This document shows positions 34,829-43,485 of a DNA stretch of 64,000 nt, piece by piece. The stretch is from contig NZ_CP124681.1 of the NCBI RefSeq assembly GCF_029961765.1, forward strand, positions 2,604,001 through 2,668,000, read 5' to 3'. This stretch comes from Nocardioides sp. QY071. Lineage in GTDB: Bacteria; Actinomycetota; Actinomycetes; Propionibacteriales; Nocardioidaceae. The notes below the pieces were generated by a model. It did no database searches, was not told where the DNA came from, and was given only the letters and a program-made list of their open reading frames with translations. The first letter of the stretch is position 1; every line of letters starts with the position of its first letter. The position numbers were made by a program, and so were the translations under genes.

Positions 34829-37618
34829 ATGCTCGAGTCCAGTCGCCAGCGCGCACCCTCCCCGGGGGAGGGTGCGGCCGGCGTGCCCACCCGGCCCCGG
34901 GCCGTGCCGTACGTGGCCGGCTCGGGCTGGCTCGGCCTCGGGGCCGTGGCCGCCAAGACCTGCCAGACCGCCGTCCTGCTGGTCTTCGCCGCGGTCCTCG
35001 CGCCCGACGAGTTCGGCATCATCTCGCTCGCGGCCGTGCTGCTCAACGTGTGCGTCGTGGTCGCCGACCTCGGCACCAGCACGGCGCTGGTCCCGTTCCG
35101 CGGCGACGCCGAGCGCGCCGCCCGCAGTGCCCTCACCCTCGCCCTGGGCCTGTCCCTCGCCCTGGTCGCGGTGGTGTGGACGACGGCGCCCCGGCTCGCC
35201 ACCACCCTGCAGATCGGCCCCGAGGGCGCGGCGGTGCTGCGCGGGGTCGTGCTCTGCGTGCCGTTCGCCGCCGCGTCGGGCGTCAGCGGCGAGCTGCTGC
35301 GCCGGTCCCTCGACTTCCGGCGCCGGGTGCTGCCCGACCTCGGCGGCAACCTCGTCGGCGCCGCCGTCACCGTGACCGCCCTCGCGGCAGGCCGCGGCGT
35401 GTCCGCGCTCGTCATCGGCCAGCTCGCCCAGGCGGTGCTGGTCCTGGTCCTGTTCTGGGTGTTGCGCCGTCCCGTGCTGCCCGGCTGGTCGCGCGCCGAC
35501 GTGCGCTCGCTACTCGCGTTCGGCGGCGGCTGGGCCGGCAGCGGCCTGCTGACGCTGCTCATCCTCAACCTGGACTTCGTCCTCGTCGCCAACCGGCTGG
35601 GCGCCCACGACGTCGGCACCTATTCGATGGCCTTCCGCCTGGCCTACATGCCCTACCTGCTGATCGCGATGGTGATCGGCGGCAGCCTGTTCGCCCACCT
35701 CGCCCGGTTGCGCGGAGCCGCCGTCGGCCGGGCCGCCGTCGACGCCGCCGTCCTGGTCCACGTCCTCGTGGTGCCGCTGTACGCCGGCCTGCTGGTCCTC
35801 GCTCCCGCGCTGACCCTGCTCGGCGACGCGTGGGCGCCCGCCGTGCCCGCGCTGCGCTGGCTGGCGGTCTACGGACTCGCGCTGAGTGCGCTCGAGGTGC
35901 TGGTCGTGGTGCTCAAGGCCGCCGGCCGCACCACCGACGTGCTCGTGCTGACCGGTCTCCACTTCGTGCTGCTGCTCGTCCTGCTCCTGCTCGTCGTGGA
36001 CCGTGGCATCACCGCCGTCGCCGCCGCCCAGGTCGCCGCCGGCGGCCTCACCGTCCTCGCCGCCGGCGTCCTCGTCGCCCACCGGGTCCCCGGGATCCCG
36101 TGGCACGGCCTGCGCCGCGGCCTGCTCCCCGTGGCCGCCGCCGGGCTGGTCCTCGGGCTGACCGCCCTCGGTGTCGGCGCGCTGCTGCCCGTCGACCGGG
36201 GGTCGCTGTCCGGGTTGCTCGGCGCCGGCTCGGCCTCCCTGGCCGCCTACCTGGTCACCCTTGCAGTCCTCGGGCGGCTGCCACGCCCCGGTCGCCGCGC
36301 CGGCACCGTCGCGCTCCTCGTCGTGGCCGTCGCGCTCTGCCTGGGCACCGCCGTCCTGGCCGTGCTGGCCCCCCTCCCCGTGCTCGCGGCGCTCGGCGGG
36401 GGAGCGGTCGTGGCCGCCGCGGCGTACCGCCTCGAGTGGGCCGCGGTCCTCCTCGTCGTGGTCGAGCCCTTCGGCGACCTGCTGCGCGAGGTCCACCCGG
36501 CTGCCGTCAAGGTCGCGGGGCTGCTGCTGTTCGTGTCCTGGCTGCTGCGCCTGGTCTCCGGTGCCCGGCCGTCCCTGCCCCGGCACCCGGCCGGGGGCGC
36601 GCTGGGCGTCGTGGTGCTCGTGCTGCTCGCCTCGTTCGTGGTCCGCGGGATGGACCTCGCGGTCGGACTGGACCACGCGGTCAGCTACGCGTCGTACGCG
36701 CTGGTGGTGGTCGCTCTCGTCGATGCCGTACGCCGCGGCCGCCCCGGCGCCGAGGCCGTGGCCGCCCGGATCGCCACCGCCTTCCTCCTCTCCTGCACCG
36801 CCGCCGGCGTGGTCGCCACCGTCCGCTTCCTCACCACGGGCGGCCGCGCGGCCGGCCCGCTGGAGGACCCCAACGACCTGGCCTTCTTCCTGGTGGCTGC
36901 GCTGCCGTTCGCGCTCGTCGCCGCCCACCGGCGCTCGCCCCTCGGCGTCGCCGCGGTCGCCGGCTGTGCCGCGGTCCTGGTCGTCGCGACCTGCGCGACC
37001 TTCTCCCGCGGCGCACTGCTCGCGATGGGGGTCATGCTGCTCACCGCGCTCCTGCTCCGCACGCTGCGCCCGGCCACCGTCGTCACCGTCGCGCTCGCCG
37101 CCCTGGCCGCTCTCGGCCTGCTGTGGGCGACCCATGCCGAGGTCGTCGAGCGCAGCCTGCTCGAGAAGGAGCACATCGCCGCCGCCAACGTCGAGTCCCG
37201 CTACACCACCTGGACCATGGCCGCCGAGATGACGGCCGACAGCCCATTCCTCGGCCAGGGGCCGGGCGGGTTCGCCGCCGCCACACAGGCGTACCTGCCC
37301 GGTGACGTCGGCGCGGTCCCGCAGACGGTCGTGCACAACATGTACCTCGACGTCGCCTCCGAGGTCGGCCTGCTCGGCCTGGCCGGCTTCCTCGCGCTGA
37401 TCGGGTACGCCGTGCGCGGCGCCCTGCGCGCCCGGCGCCGCACCGTCCCGGGGTCCGCCGAGCAGCGGCCGCTGGCCGACGCCGTCCTCGTGGCCTTCGC
37501 CGGCACCCTCACCGCGGCCGCCTTCCTGAGCGAGCAGTTCTACCTCCCGATCTGGCTGCTCGTCGCCCTCGGCGTCGCCCTCGACCCGGGACCGCCCGTC
37601 CGCGAGAGGCAGACCTGA
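34829..37618 (+). CDS. Wzx-Wzy fusion: flippase joined to O-antigen polymerase/ligase
   Basis: 929 residues with more than twenty hydrophobic segments. Residues ~30-480 are a MOP/Polysacc_synt flippase (AAVLAPDEFGIISLAAVLLN, then YSMAFRLAYMPYLL). From ~490 the chain continues as an O-antigen ligase-family protein: LEDPNDLAFFLVAALPFAL, FSRGALLAMG, ESRYTTWTMAAEMTADSPFL, QTVVHNMYLDVASEVGLLG. There is no stop or frameshift between the halves. Start: ATG 34829 has GTGAGG close upstream; GTG 34883, with GGGGGAG, is an alternative that removes 18 poorly conserved residues and fits the regulatory element better. Confidence 0.9.
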   Translation: MLESSRQRAPSPGEGAAGVPTRPRAVPYVAGSGWLGLGAVAAKTCQTAVLLVFAAVLAPDEFGIISLAAVLLNVCVVVADLGTSTALVPFRGDAERAARSALTLALGLSLALVAVVWTTAPRLATTLQIGPEGAAVLRGVVLCVPFAAASGVSGELLRRSLDFRRRVLPDLGGNLVGAAVTVTALAAGRGVSALVIGQLAQAVLVLVLFWVLRRPVLPGWSRADVRSLLAFGGGWAGSGLLTLLILNLDFVLVANRLGAHDVGTYSMAFRLAYMPYLLIAMVIGGSLFAHLARLRGAAVGRAAVDAAVLVHVLVVPLYAGLLVLAPALTLLGDAWAPAVPALRWLAVYGLALSALEVLVVVLKAAGRTTDVLVLTGLHFVLLLVLLLLVVDRGITAVAAAQVAAGGLTVLAAGVLVAHRVPGIPWHGLRRGLLPVAAAGLVLGLTALGVGALLPVDRGSLSGLLGAGSASLAAYLVTLAVLGRLPRPGRRAGTVALLVVAVALCLGTAVLAVLAPLPVLAALGGGAVVAAAAYRLEWAAVLLVVVEPFGDLLREVHPAAVKVAGLLLFVSWLLRLVSGARPSLPRHPAGGALGVVVLVLLASFVVRGMDLAVGLDHAVSYASYALVVVALVDAVRRGRPGAEAVAARIATAFLLSCTAAGVVATVRFLTTGGRAAGPLEDPNDLAFFLVAALPFALVAAHRRSPLGVAAVAGCAAVLVVATCATFSRGALLAMGVMLLTALLLRTLRPATVVTVALAALAALGLLWATHAEVVERSLLEKEHIAAANVESRYTTWTMAAEMTADSPFLGQGPGGFAAATQAYLPGDVGAVPQTVVHNMYLDVASEVGLLGLAGFLALIGYAVRGALRARRRTVPGSAEQRPLADAVLVAFAGTLTAAAFLSEQFYLPIWLLVALGVALDPGPPVRERQT

Positions 37619-37620
37619 CG

Positions 37621-38736
37621 ATGCGTGTCCTCCAGCTGATCACCCAGGACCGCGGCGGCCCGGTCGACCACGCCGTCGAGGTGGCGGTCGAGCTCGCCCG
37701 CCAGGGCCACCACAGCCACCTGGCCGGACCACCGGGCCCGCACCTGGCCGCGGCCGCGGAGCAGGGCGTGAGCGTGCACGTCGCCGGCATCGACCGGGTC
37801 CGCGACCTGCGCGGTGCGCGCGCGGTGGCACGGGTGCTCGCCGAGGTGCGCCCGGACGTGCTGCACCTCCAGGACCGGCGCGCCGGCCTGGTGGGCCGCG
37901 CCCTCGCCCGGTCCCGCTCGCTGCCGTCGGTCTACACGCTGCACGGCGTGCCCGACCAGCTCGCCGGCCTGGTGCCCGGCAACCTGCCGGTCGCGCCGGC
38001 CCACCGGCGCGACCGGCTGCGCTACCTCCGGCTCGAGGCCCTGCTGGCCCGCACCCCCCGCTCCGCGGTCGTCACGCCGTGCCGGGCGCTCGCGGACTAC
38101 GCCCATCAGCACGTCGGCATCCCCGCGGACCTGGTGCACGCCGTACCCAACGGGGTCGGGCGGTCCTGGCTCGCGCACGACCCGGCCGGTGCGGATCCGG
38201 ACCGGCCGGGTCCGGTCCGGGTCACCTGGCTCGGCCTGATGCAGCCCGTCAAGCGGGTCCCCGACCTGGTCGCCGCCGTCGACCGCGTGCCCGGAGTCCA
38301 CCTGAGGCTCGTCGGCGACGGCCCCGAGCGGCCCCGGATCGAGGCGGCCGTCGCGGCGTCCGCCGAGCCAGGCCGGGTCTCGTTCGCCGGCTTCCGGGCC
38401 GACCCCGCCGGCATCCTGCGCGACGCCGACGTCGTGGCCCTCACCTCCGCGGCGGAGGCCTGCCCGATGGCGCTGCTGCAGGCGATGGCGCTGGGCGTCC
38501 CCGTCCTCGCCACCCGGGTCGGCGGCGTGCCCGAGCTGGTCCGCGACGGCATCGACGGGATCCTGGTCGACCCCGGCGACATCGACCAGCTCACCCGCGC
38601 CCTCGCCGACCTTGCGGCCGACGCGGGGCTGCGTCGACGGATGGGCGCGAGCGGGCGCCGGCGGGTCCAGGACCACTACCGCATCGACCGCACCACCCGG
38701 GCGCTGGTCGAAGTCTACGCGGCGGTGGCCGGATGA
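37621..38736 (+). CDS. Family 4 glycosyltransferase
   Basis: 371 residues, GT-B. Acceptor-side loop QLITQDRGGPVDHAVEVAVE and donor motif SAAEACPMALLQAMALGVPV (~280), where Cys follows the first Glu as seen in some GT4 enzymes, then GGVPELVRDG. Cytoplasmic. Starts two bases after the fusion gene's stop and overlaps the following transferase by four bases. Confidence 0.9.
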   Translation: MRVLQLITQDRGGPVDHAVEVAVELARQGHHSHLAGPPGPHLAAAAEQGVSVHVAGIDRVRDLRGARAVARVLAEVRPDVLHLQDRRAGLVGRALARSRSLPSVYTLHGVPDQLAGLVPGNLPVAPAHRRDRLRYLRLEALLARTPRSAVVTPCRALADYAHQHVGIPADLVHAVPNGVGRSWLAHDPAGADPDRPGPVRVTWLGLMQPVKRVPDLVAAVDRVPGVHLRLVGDGPERPRIEAAVAASAEPGRVSFAGFRADPAGILRDADVVALTSAAEACPMALLQAMALGVPVLATRVGGVPELVRDGIDGILVDPGDIDQLTRALADLAADAGLRRRMGASGRRRVQDHYRIDRTTRALVEVYAAVAG

Positions 38737-39833
38737 GGATCCTCACCGTCATCCCCGAGCTCGGGGCAGGCGGCGCCGAGGTCGTCGCGGTGACCCTCGC
38801 CCGGGCCGCCGCCGGCGACGGCCACGAGGCGCGGATCGCCAGCGCCCCCGGATTCAGGGTCGCCGAGATCCTGGCCGCGGGCATCGCCCACACCACCCTC
38901 CCGGCCGTGGGCCGACGCCCCCGCGACCTCGCCCGCTCGGTGGCGCGGCTGCGCCGCGTCCCGGCGCCGGACCTCGTCCACGCCCACAACCCCAAGGCCG
39001 CGCTGCTGTCCCGGCTCGCCTACGGGCACCGGGTCCCGCTCCTCGTCACCCTGCACGGCGTCGCCGGCCACGAGCTCGGCGCCGCCGTCCGGATCCTGCG
39101 GTGGGCCGCCGACCAGGTCGTGGTCGTCTCGCCACACCTGCGCGAGCAGCTCACCGGCCGTGGCTTCCCGGCCGACCGGGTCACGGTGATCCCCAACGGT
39201 GTGGCCCGGCTGCCGTCGTACCCACGCCGGCGGGCGCGCGCCGAGCTCGGCATCGCGCCCGGTGAGGTCGTCGCCCTGTGCCCGGCCCGGCTCGTCGACC
39301 AGAAGCGGCACGACCTGCTCGTCGAGGCCTGGGCGGCGTTGGCGACGCACGACCGGCCGCCCCTGCTGCTGCTCGCCGGCGACGGACCGAACCGGGCGCG
39401 CATCGCCGCCGCGGTCGCCCGGCACGACCTCGACGACCGGGTGCGGCTGCTGGGCGAGCGCGCCGACATGCCACGGCTCGTGGCGGCCAGCGACCTGCTG
39501 ACCCTGGCCACCGACTGGGAGGGCCTGCCGATCGCCGTGCTCGAGGCCCTCGGCGCCGGGCTCCCGGTCGTGATCTCCGAGGTCCCCGGCATCGCGCACC
39601 AGTTCGGCGACGCGGTCCACGCCGTGCGCCCAGGGTCCGCCGCGGACCTCGCCACCGGGCTGCGGGCGGTGCTCGGCGACGCCGGGCGCCGCGACCGGCT
39701 CTCCGCGCGCGCCTCCGCGGCCTTCGACCAGCGCTTCGGCGCCGCTCCGATGATCGCGCGCTATCGCGCCCTCCACTCCGCCATGACCGGAAGCTCGGTC
39801 CGGATCCCCACTACGACGGGAGTTTCACCATGA
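38733..39833 (+). CDS. Family 4 glycosyltransferase
   Basis: 366 residues, GT-B. PELGAGGAEVVAVTLARAA gives the GAGG loop; the donor-binding motif is WEGLPIAVLEALGAGLPVV (~266). PARLVDQKRHDLLVEAW is the usual start of the C-terminal domain. Cytoplasmic. It overlaps its neighbours on both sides by ATGA, in the third polymerase operon. Confidence 0.9.
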   Translation: MRILTVIPELGAGGAEVVAVTLARAAAGDGHEARIASAPGFRVAEILAAGIAHTTLPAVGRRPRDLARSVARLRRVPAPDLVHAHNPKAALLSRLAYGHRVPLLVTLHGVAGHELGAAVRILRWAADQVVVVSPHLREQLTGRGFPADRVTVIPNGVARLPSYPRRRARAELGIAPGEVVALCPARLVDQKRHDLLVEAWAALATHDRPPLLLLAGDGPNRARIAAAVARHDLDDRVRLLGERADMPRLVAASDLLTLATDWEGLPIAVLEALGAGLPVVISEVPGIAHQFGDAVHAVRPGSAADLATGLRAVLGDAGRRDRLSARASAAFDQRFGAAPMIARYRALHSAMTGSSVRIPTTTGVSP

Positions 39834-40630
39834 GTGCCAACAAGTTGAGCCAGAGCCGCTGGCTGCTGTACGTCGGCGCCGGATGCATCGCGACCGGCCT
39901 CGTCGCCGGGCCGCTGCTCATGTCGGGCATGATCGGCGGCGACGACGGCTCCGACAGCGACGACCCGGTCCCGACCGCCGCGCCCGTCCCGGCGACACCG
40001 ACCGACGGCGGCGCGACCGCGGGTACAGCGGGCGTCGGCCCCGAGGTCGTCTCCTGGGGCCAGAAGGGCCGTCAGCTGGCCGTGGTGCTGCGCAACGACT
40101 CCGACCAGGTCCTCGACGAGGCCCGGGTGCGGATCACCGGCCGCAACGCCGCCGGCCGGCCCGTCGTGTCGACCACCGGACCCGAGAACGACGTGTGCTG
40201 CACGGTCTTCGGCCTGCCGCCGGGCGAGGAGTTCGCCGTCTACGCACCCCTCGGCCCGGCCGCGGCCGAGGTCACCGACGTCGCCGTCGAGTACGTCTCG
40301 ACGGACTTCCGGCCGGTGCGCGAGGAGGAGCCCCGGGTCGTGGCTCGCAAGGGCAAGCTGAAGCGGACCGCCGACAACGCCGTCGTGACCGCCACCCTGA
40401 GCGCGGCCGGCCCGGTCGGCGACTACGTCGCGGCCCAGGCGATCCTGGTCGACGCCGACGGTGACGTCGCCCAGGTCATCTCCGGGCGCTACTGGTGTTA
40501 CGAGCCCGGCACCCGCCGCCGGATTCGCCTCGAGCTCTACCGCTCCGTGCCGGCCGACCTGCGGCTGGACCGGGTGATCGCCCATTCGATCCCCGACGGC
40601 GTGCCGGCCGGCCCGAAGGGCCGGTGCTGA
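39830..40630 (+). CDS. Membrane-anchored exported protein of unknown function
   Basis: 266 residues, ATG 39830 with GGGAG about eight bases upstream. One TM helix (WLLYVGAGCIATGLVAGPLL, ~11-30), an acidic Gly/Asp/Pro/Thr linker to ~75, then an extracytoplasmic beta-rich domain with DVCCTVFGLPPGEEF, of the FxLYD or DUF-type immunoglobulin-like style. A further Cys pair is at WCYEPG and the C-terminus. No catalytic motif. By context, an EPS assembly or surface accessory protein; function unknown. Confidence 0.75.
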   Translation: MSANKLSQSRWLLYVGAGCIATGLVAGPLLMSGMIGGDDGSDSDDPVPTAAPVPATPTDGGATAGTAGVGPEVVSWGQKGRQLAVVLRNDSDQVLDEARVRITGRNAAGRPVVSTTGPENDVCCTVFGLPPGEEFAVYAPLGPAAAEVTDVAVEYVSTDFRPVREEEPRVVARKGKLKRTADNAVVTATLSAAGPVGDYVAAQAILVDADGDVAQVISGRYWCYEPGTRRRIRLELYRSVPADLRLDRVIAHSIPDGVPAGPKGRC

Positions 40631-40634
40631 GGCG

Positions 40635-41645
40635 ATGAAGGTCCTCGTCACCGGCGGCGCCGGCTACATCGGGAGCACCGTCGTCTCCGCGCTCCTCGAC
40701 GCCGGGCACGAGCCGATCATCCTCGACGACCTGTCGGCCGGACGGGTCGAGTTCGTCCGCGACCTGCCGTTCCACCGCGGTGACATCGCGGACCGCGCCC
40801 TGGTGCGCAGCATCCTGTCCGCCCACCCGGACCTGCGCTCCGCCGTGCACTGCGCGGCTCGCGTCGTCGTCCCCGAGTCCGTGAGCGACCCGGTGGGCTA
40901 CTACCGCACCAACGTCTCCGGCACCCTCGAGCTGGTGGCCGCGCTCGCCGACGGGGGCGTCACCGACCTCGTCTTCAGCAGCTCGGCCGCGGTCTACGCC
41001 ACAGGCGAGGACCCCGGCGTCGACGAGACCGCCCCGCTCGGCCCCAGCAGCCCCTACGCCCGCACCAAGGCGATGACGGAGGCGATCCTCGCCGACGTCA
41101 GCGCCGTCACCGGACTGCGCTCGCTCGCCCTGCGCTACTTCAACCCGATGGGTGCCGACCCCGCCCTGCGCACCGGCCCGCAACAGCCGGTGCCCCAGCA
41201 CGTTCTCGGCCGCCTGGTCGAGGCCCGCCGGCGGGACGAGCCGTTCCTGATCACCGGCGTCGACTACCCGACGCCTGACGGCACCGGCATCCGCGACTAC
41301 GTCCACGTGTGGGACCTCGCCCGCGCCCATGTCGCCGCCGTCGAGCAGTTCGACCGTGCGCTCGACGGGCGCCGGCACCGCGTGATCAACCTGGGCACCG
41401 GCCGCGGGACCAGCGTGCGCGAGCTCGTCGACGTGTTCACCGCGGTGTCCCGCCGCGCCGTCGAGGTCGTCGCGGCGCCCCGCCGCCCGGGTGACGCCGT
41501 CGGTGCCTTCGCCCGCTGCGAGCGGGCAGCCGAGCTTCTCGACTGGAAGGCCGAGCTCGACCTCGAGGCCGGCGTCCGCGACGCCCTGGCCTGGTCCGCT
41601 CGGCGCGGCGACGTCCTGCCCGACCTCGCCGAGGCGACCCCGTGA
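40635..41645 (+). CDS. galE: UDP-glucose 4-epimerase-like enzyme
   Basis: 336 residues, an extended SDR. The NAD-binding VTGGAGYIGSTV (GxxGxxG), catalytic SSSAAVYA and YARTK, and the GIRDYVHVWDLARAH segment are typical of GalE. It should interconvert UDP-Glc and UDP-Gal, or the N-acetyl or uronic acid forms, to supply donors to the glycosyltransferases. Sub-specificity cannot be fixed from sequence. GAGG precedes the ATG; the stop overlaps the next GTG. Confidence 0.9.
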   Translation: MKVLVTGGAGYIGSTVVSALLDAGHEPIILDDLSAGRVEFVRDLPFHRGDIADRALVRSILSAHPDLRSAVHCAARVVVPESVSDPVGYYRTNVSGTLELVAALADGGVTDLVFSSSAAVYATGEDPGVDETAPLGPSSPYARTKAMTEAILADVSAVTGLRSLALRYFNPMGADPALRTGPQQPVPQHVLGRLVEARRRDEPFLITGVDYPTPDGTGIRDYVHVWDLARAHVAAVEQFDRALDGRRHRVINLGTGRGTSVRELVDVFTAVSRRAVEVVAAPRRPGDAVGAFARCERAAELLDWKAELDLEAGVRDALAWSARRGDVLPDLAEATP

Positions 41646-42400
41646 GAGCGCCGACGGTGCCGCAGGACTACCTGCTCGATCCGTCGTTCATCGTCTTCGC
41701 TGCGACCGAGCCCGGCGACGTCCGGCGGATCCGTCGCGAGGTCGAGGGGCGCACCTGGGCTGCCGCGCACGGGCTGCCGACGGCCCGGACGGTCGCCGTC
41801 GGGCCAGACGACCGCTGGATGGCGACCCGGCGGGTCCCCGACGAACCGGGGGAGTCGCAGGACTACCTGGAGGCCGCTCTCGACGTTGCCCGACGCATCG
41901 AGAGGATCCCCGCCCCGCGCTTCCGCACCGCCGGCGCCAGCTGGGCAGCGCCCCGGTCGGCGACGGTGGGCAACGCCCTCCGGCTGGCGGCCGCGGGCGT
42001 GAGCCCGTGGCTGTTCGCCTCGACCCGTACCGCCGCTGCCCGGGTTCCGTGCACTGTCACCGTCCACAACGACTTCCACCGCGCCAACGTGCTTCGCGCC
42101 GGGCCCGGCGAGGTCGTCGTGATCGACTGGGAGTACACCTCCACCGGGCCCCGGCACCACGACTTCCTGCGGCTGCTCGTCGACGTCGTGGACGCCGATC
42201 TCGCCCGCGGCGGCCTCGAGAGCGTGCTGCGGTCCACGACGCGTGCCGAGCACGCCGCGATCGCCCACCAGCTGCGGTGGCTGGCGCTGCGCACCTACGG
42301 CTCGGAGGTCTGCATCCCCGCGGCCGATCTCCGCCCCGACCTCGTCGAGCGTCGCCGGCGCCGTTGGCGGGAGGTGTTCGCGTGGACCGCGGGGCTGTGA
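41642..42400 (+). CDS. Kinase-fold protein (APH-like), short
   Basis: 252 residues, GTG 41642. The APH catalytic loop VHNDFHRANVL (HxDxxxxN, with Asn after His) and VVIDWEYTSTGPRHHD (DxE and following) are intact. The N-lobe is shortened and lacks an obvious Gly-rich loop. Family members phosphorylate small molecules, sugars or choline. Lying between galE and a GNAT-like gene in the third polymerase operon, it may act on a sugar; the substrate is unknown. Confidence 0.72.
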   Translation: MRAPTVPQDYLLDPSFIVFAATEPGDVRRIRREVEGRTWAAAHGLPTARTVAVGPDDRWMATRRVPDEPGESQDYLEAALDVARRIERIPAPRFRTAGASWAAPRSATVGNALRLAAAGVSPWLFASTRTAAARVPCTVTVHNDFHRANVLRAGPGEVVVIDWEYTSTGPRHHDFLRLLVDVVDADLARGGLESVLRSTTRAEHAAIAHQLRWLALRTYGSEVCIPAADLRPDLVERRRRRWREVFAWTAGL

Positions 42401-43485
42401 GCGCGCCGCGGACGTGGTCGACCCGGGTCGCCACGGGCGGCCCGGCCCGGGAGCGGCTCCTCGAGCTGGCGGACTACGTCGACGCCCGCAGCACGGCGTA
42501 CTGCACCCGCGCGGCCTGGCTCTGCGCGGCCGCCGCGCACCTGCCCGGCGAGGCCGTCGCCCTCACGATCGGCACGGCCGACCGCTCCGTCGCCGGGCTG
42601 GCCGCCCTCACCCGCTCGCGCCGGCGCGGCGTGTGGCACATCGAGCTGCTCGGCGGACCGTTCAACGACTACGGCCAGCTCCACCACGACGAGGACACCG
42701 GCGATGCCCTCGCCGCGGCACTCGTCGACTGGGTCGAGCGAGAGCACGCCGCCTGGTCCCTCGACCTCGCCCAGCTGCCGGGCGAGAGCCCCGTCGTCGC
42801 GGGCCTGCTGCGCAGGCTGGGCCGCGTGCGGCTCGAGCCCGGTGCGCCGATCCCGCAGATCCTCGGCATCGGCACCGACTACGTCGTCAGCCGCAACCGG
42901 CGACGCAAGGCCAACAACGCCCTCAACCGGATCGCCGCGGACGGTCGCCGCGCGGAGCAGCTCGCCGTCCGGGAGCCCGCCGAGGTGGCCCGCTGGCTGC
43001 CCCGCGTCGTCGACGTACGCCGCCGTCGGGACCACGCCTGCGGCCGCCGGAGCCACCTCGACGACCCCGCCGCGCGGGGCTTCTACGAGACCAATGTGTC
43101 CGACCTTGCCACCGCCGGAGCCCTCACCCTCGACCTGCTGCTCGTCGACGGCGAGATCGCGGGCTACGGCATGGTGGTGGAGGAGCCCGGCGTCCACCGG
43201 GTCTTCGACGGTCGTGTCGCCGACGGCCTCGAGCACTACCGGGGTGCGGTCGTGTGCGACCTCGCGGCCACGGCCCGCGCCTCCGCCGACCCCGGCGTGA
43301 CCACCTTCGACTGGCTGCGAGGCCGCACCGACGGCAAGTTCGGCAATCACGAGGTGCACCGCGTCCACCTCCTCGCCTCCTCCGGTGCTGCCGTCGACCG
43401 GCTCGACCGGTGGGAGCGGTCGGCCCGGGACCGGCTCAAGGCTGCCCTGCCGGCCGGCGTGCTGCAGAGGATCGCAGAGCGGTGA
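42382..43485 (+). CDS. GNAT/CelD-BcsL-like acyltransferase
   Basis: 367 residues. A double GNAT fold is suggested by the size and by WHIELLGGPFNDYGQL, LDLLLVDGEIAGYGMVVEE, then YRGAVVCDLAATARA and WLRGRTDGKFGNHEV, the pattern of the CelD/BcsL family linked to EPS and cellulose loci. It probably acylates a sugar or amino-sugar. GTG 42382 has GGGAGG eight bases upstream; GTG 42397 overlaps the preceding stop and is a close alternative. Confidence 0.78.
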   Translation: MDRGAVSAPRTWSTRVATGGPARERLLELADYVDARSTAYCTRAAWLCAAAAHLPGEAVALTIGTADRSVAGLAALTRSRRRGVWHIELLGGPFNDYGQLHHDEDTGDALAAALVDWVEREHAAWSLDLAQLPGESPVVAGLLRRLGRVRLEPGAPIPQILGIGTDYVVSRNRRRKANNALNRIAADGRRAEQLAVREPAEVARWLPRVVDVRRRRDHACGRRSHLDDPAARGFYETNVSDLATAGALTLDLLLVDGEIAGYGMVVEEPGVHRVFDGRVADGLEHYRGAVVCDLAATARASADPGVTTFDWLRGRTDGKFGNHEVHRVHLLASSGAAVDRLDRWERSARDRLKAALPAGVLQRIAER

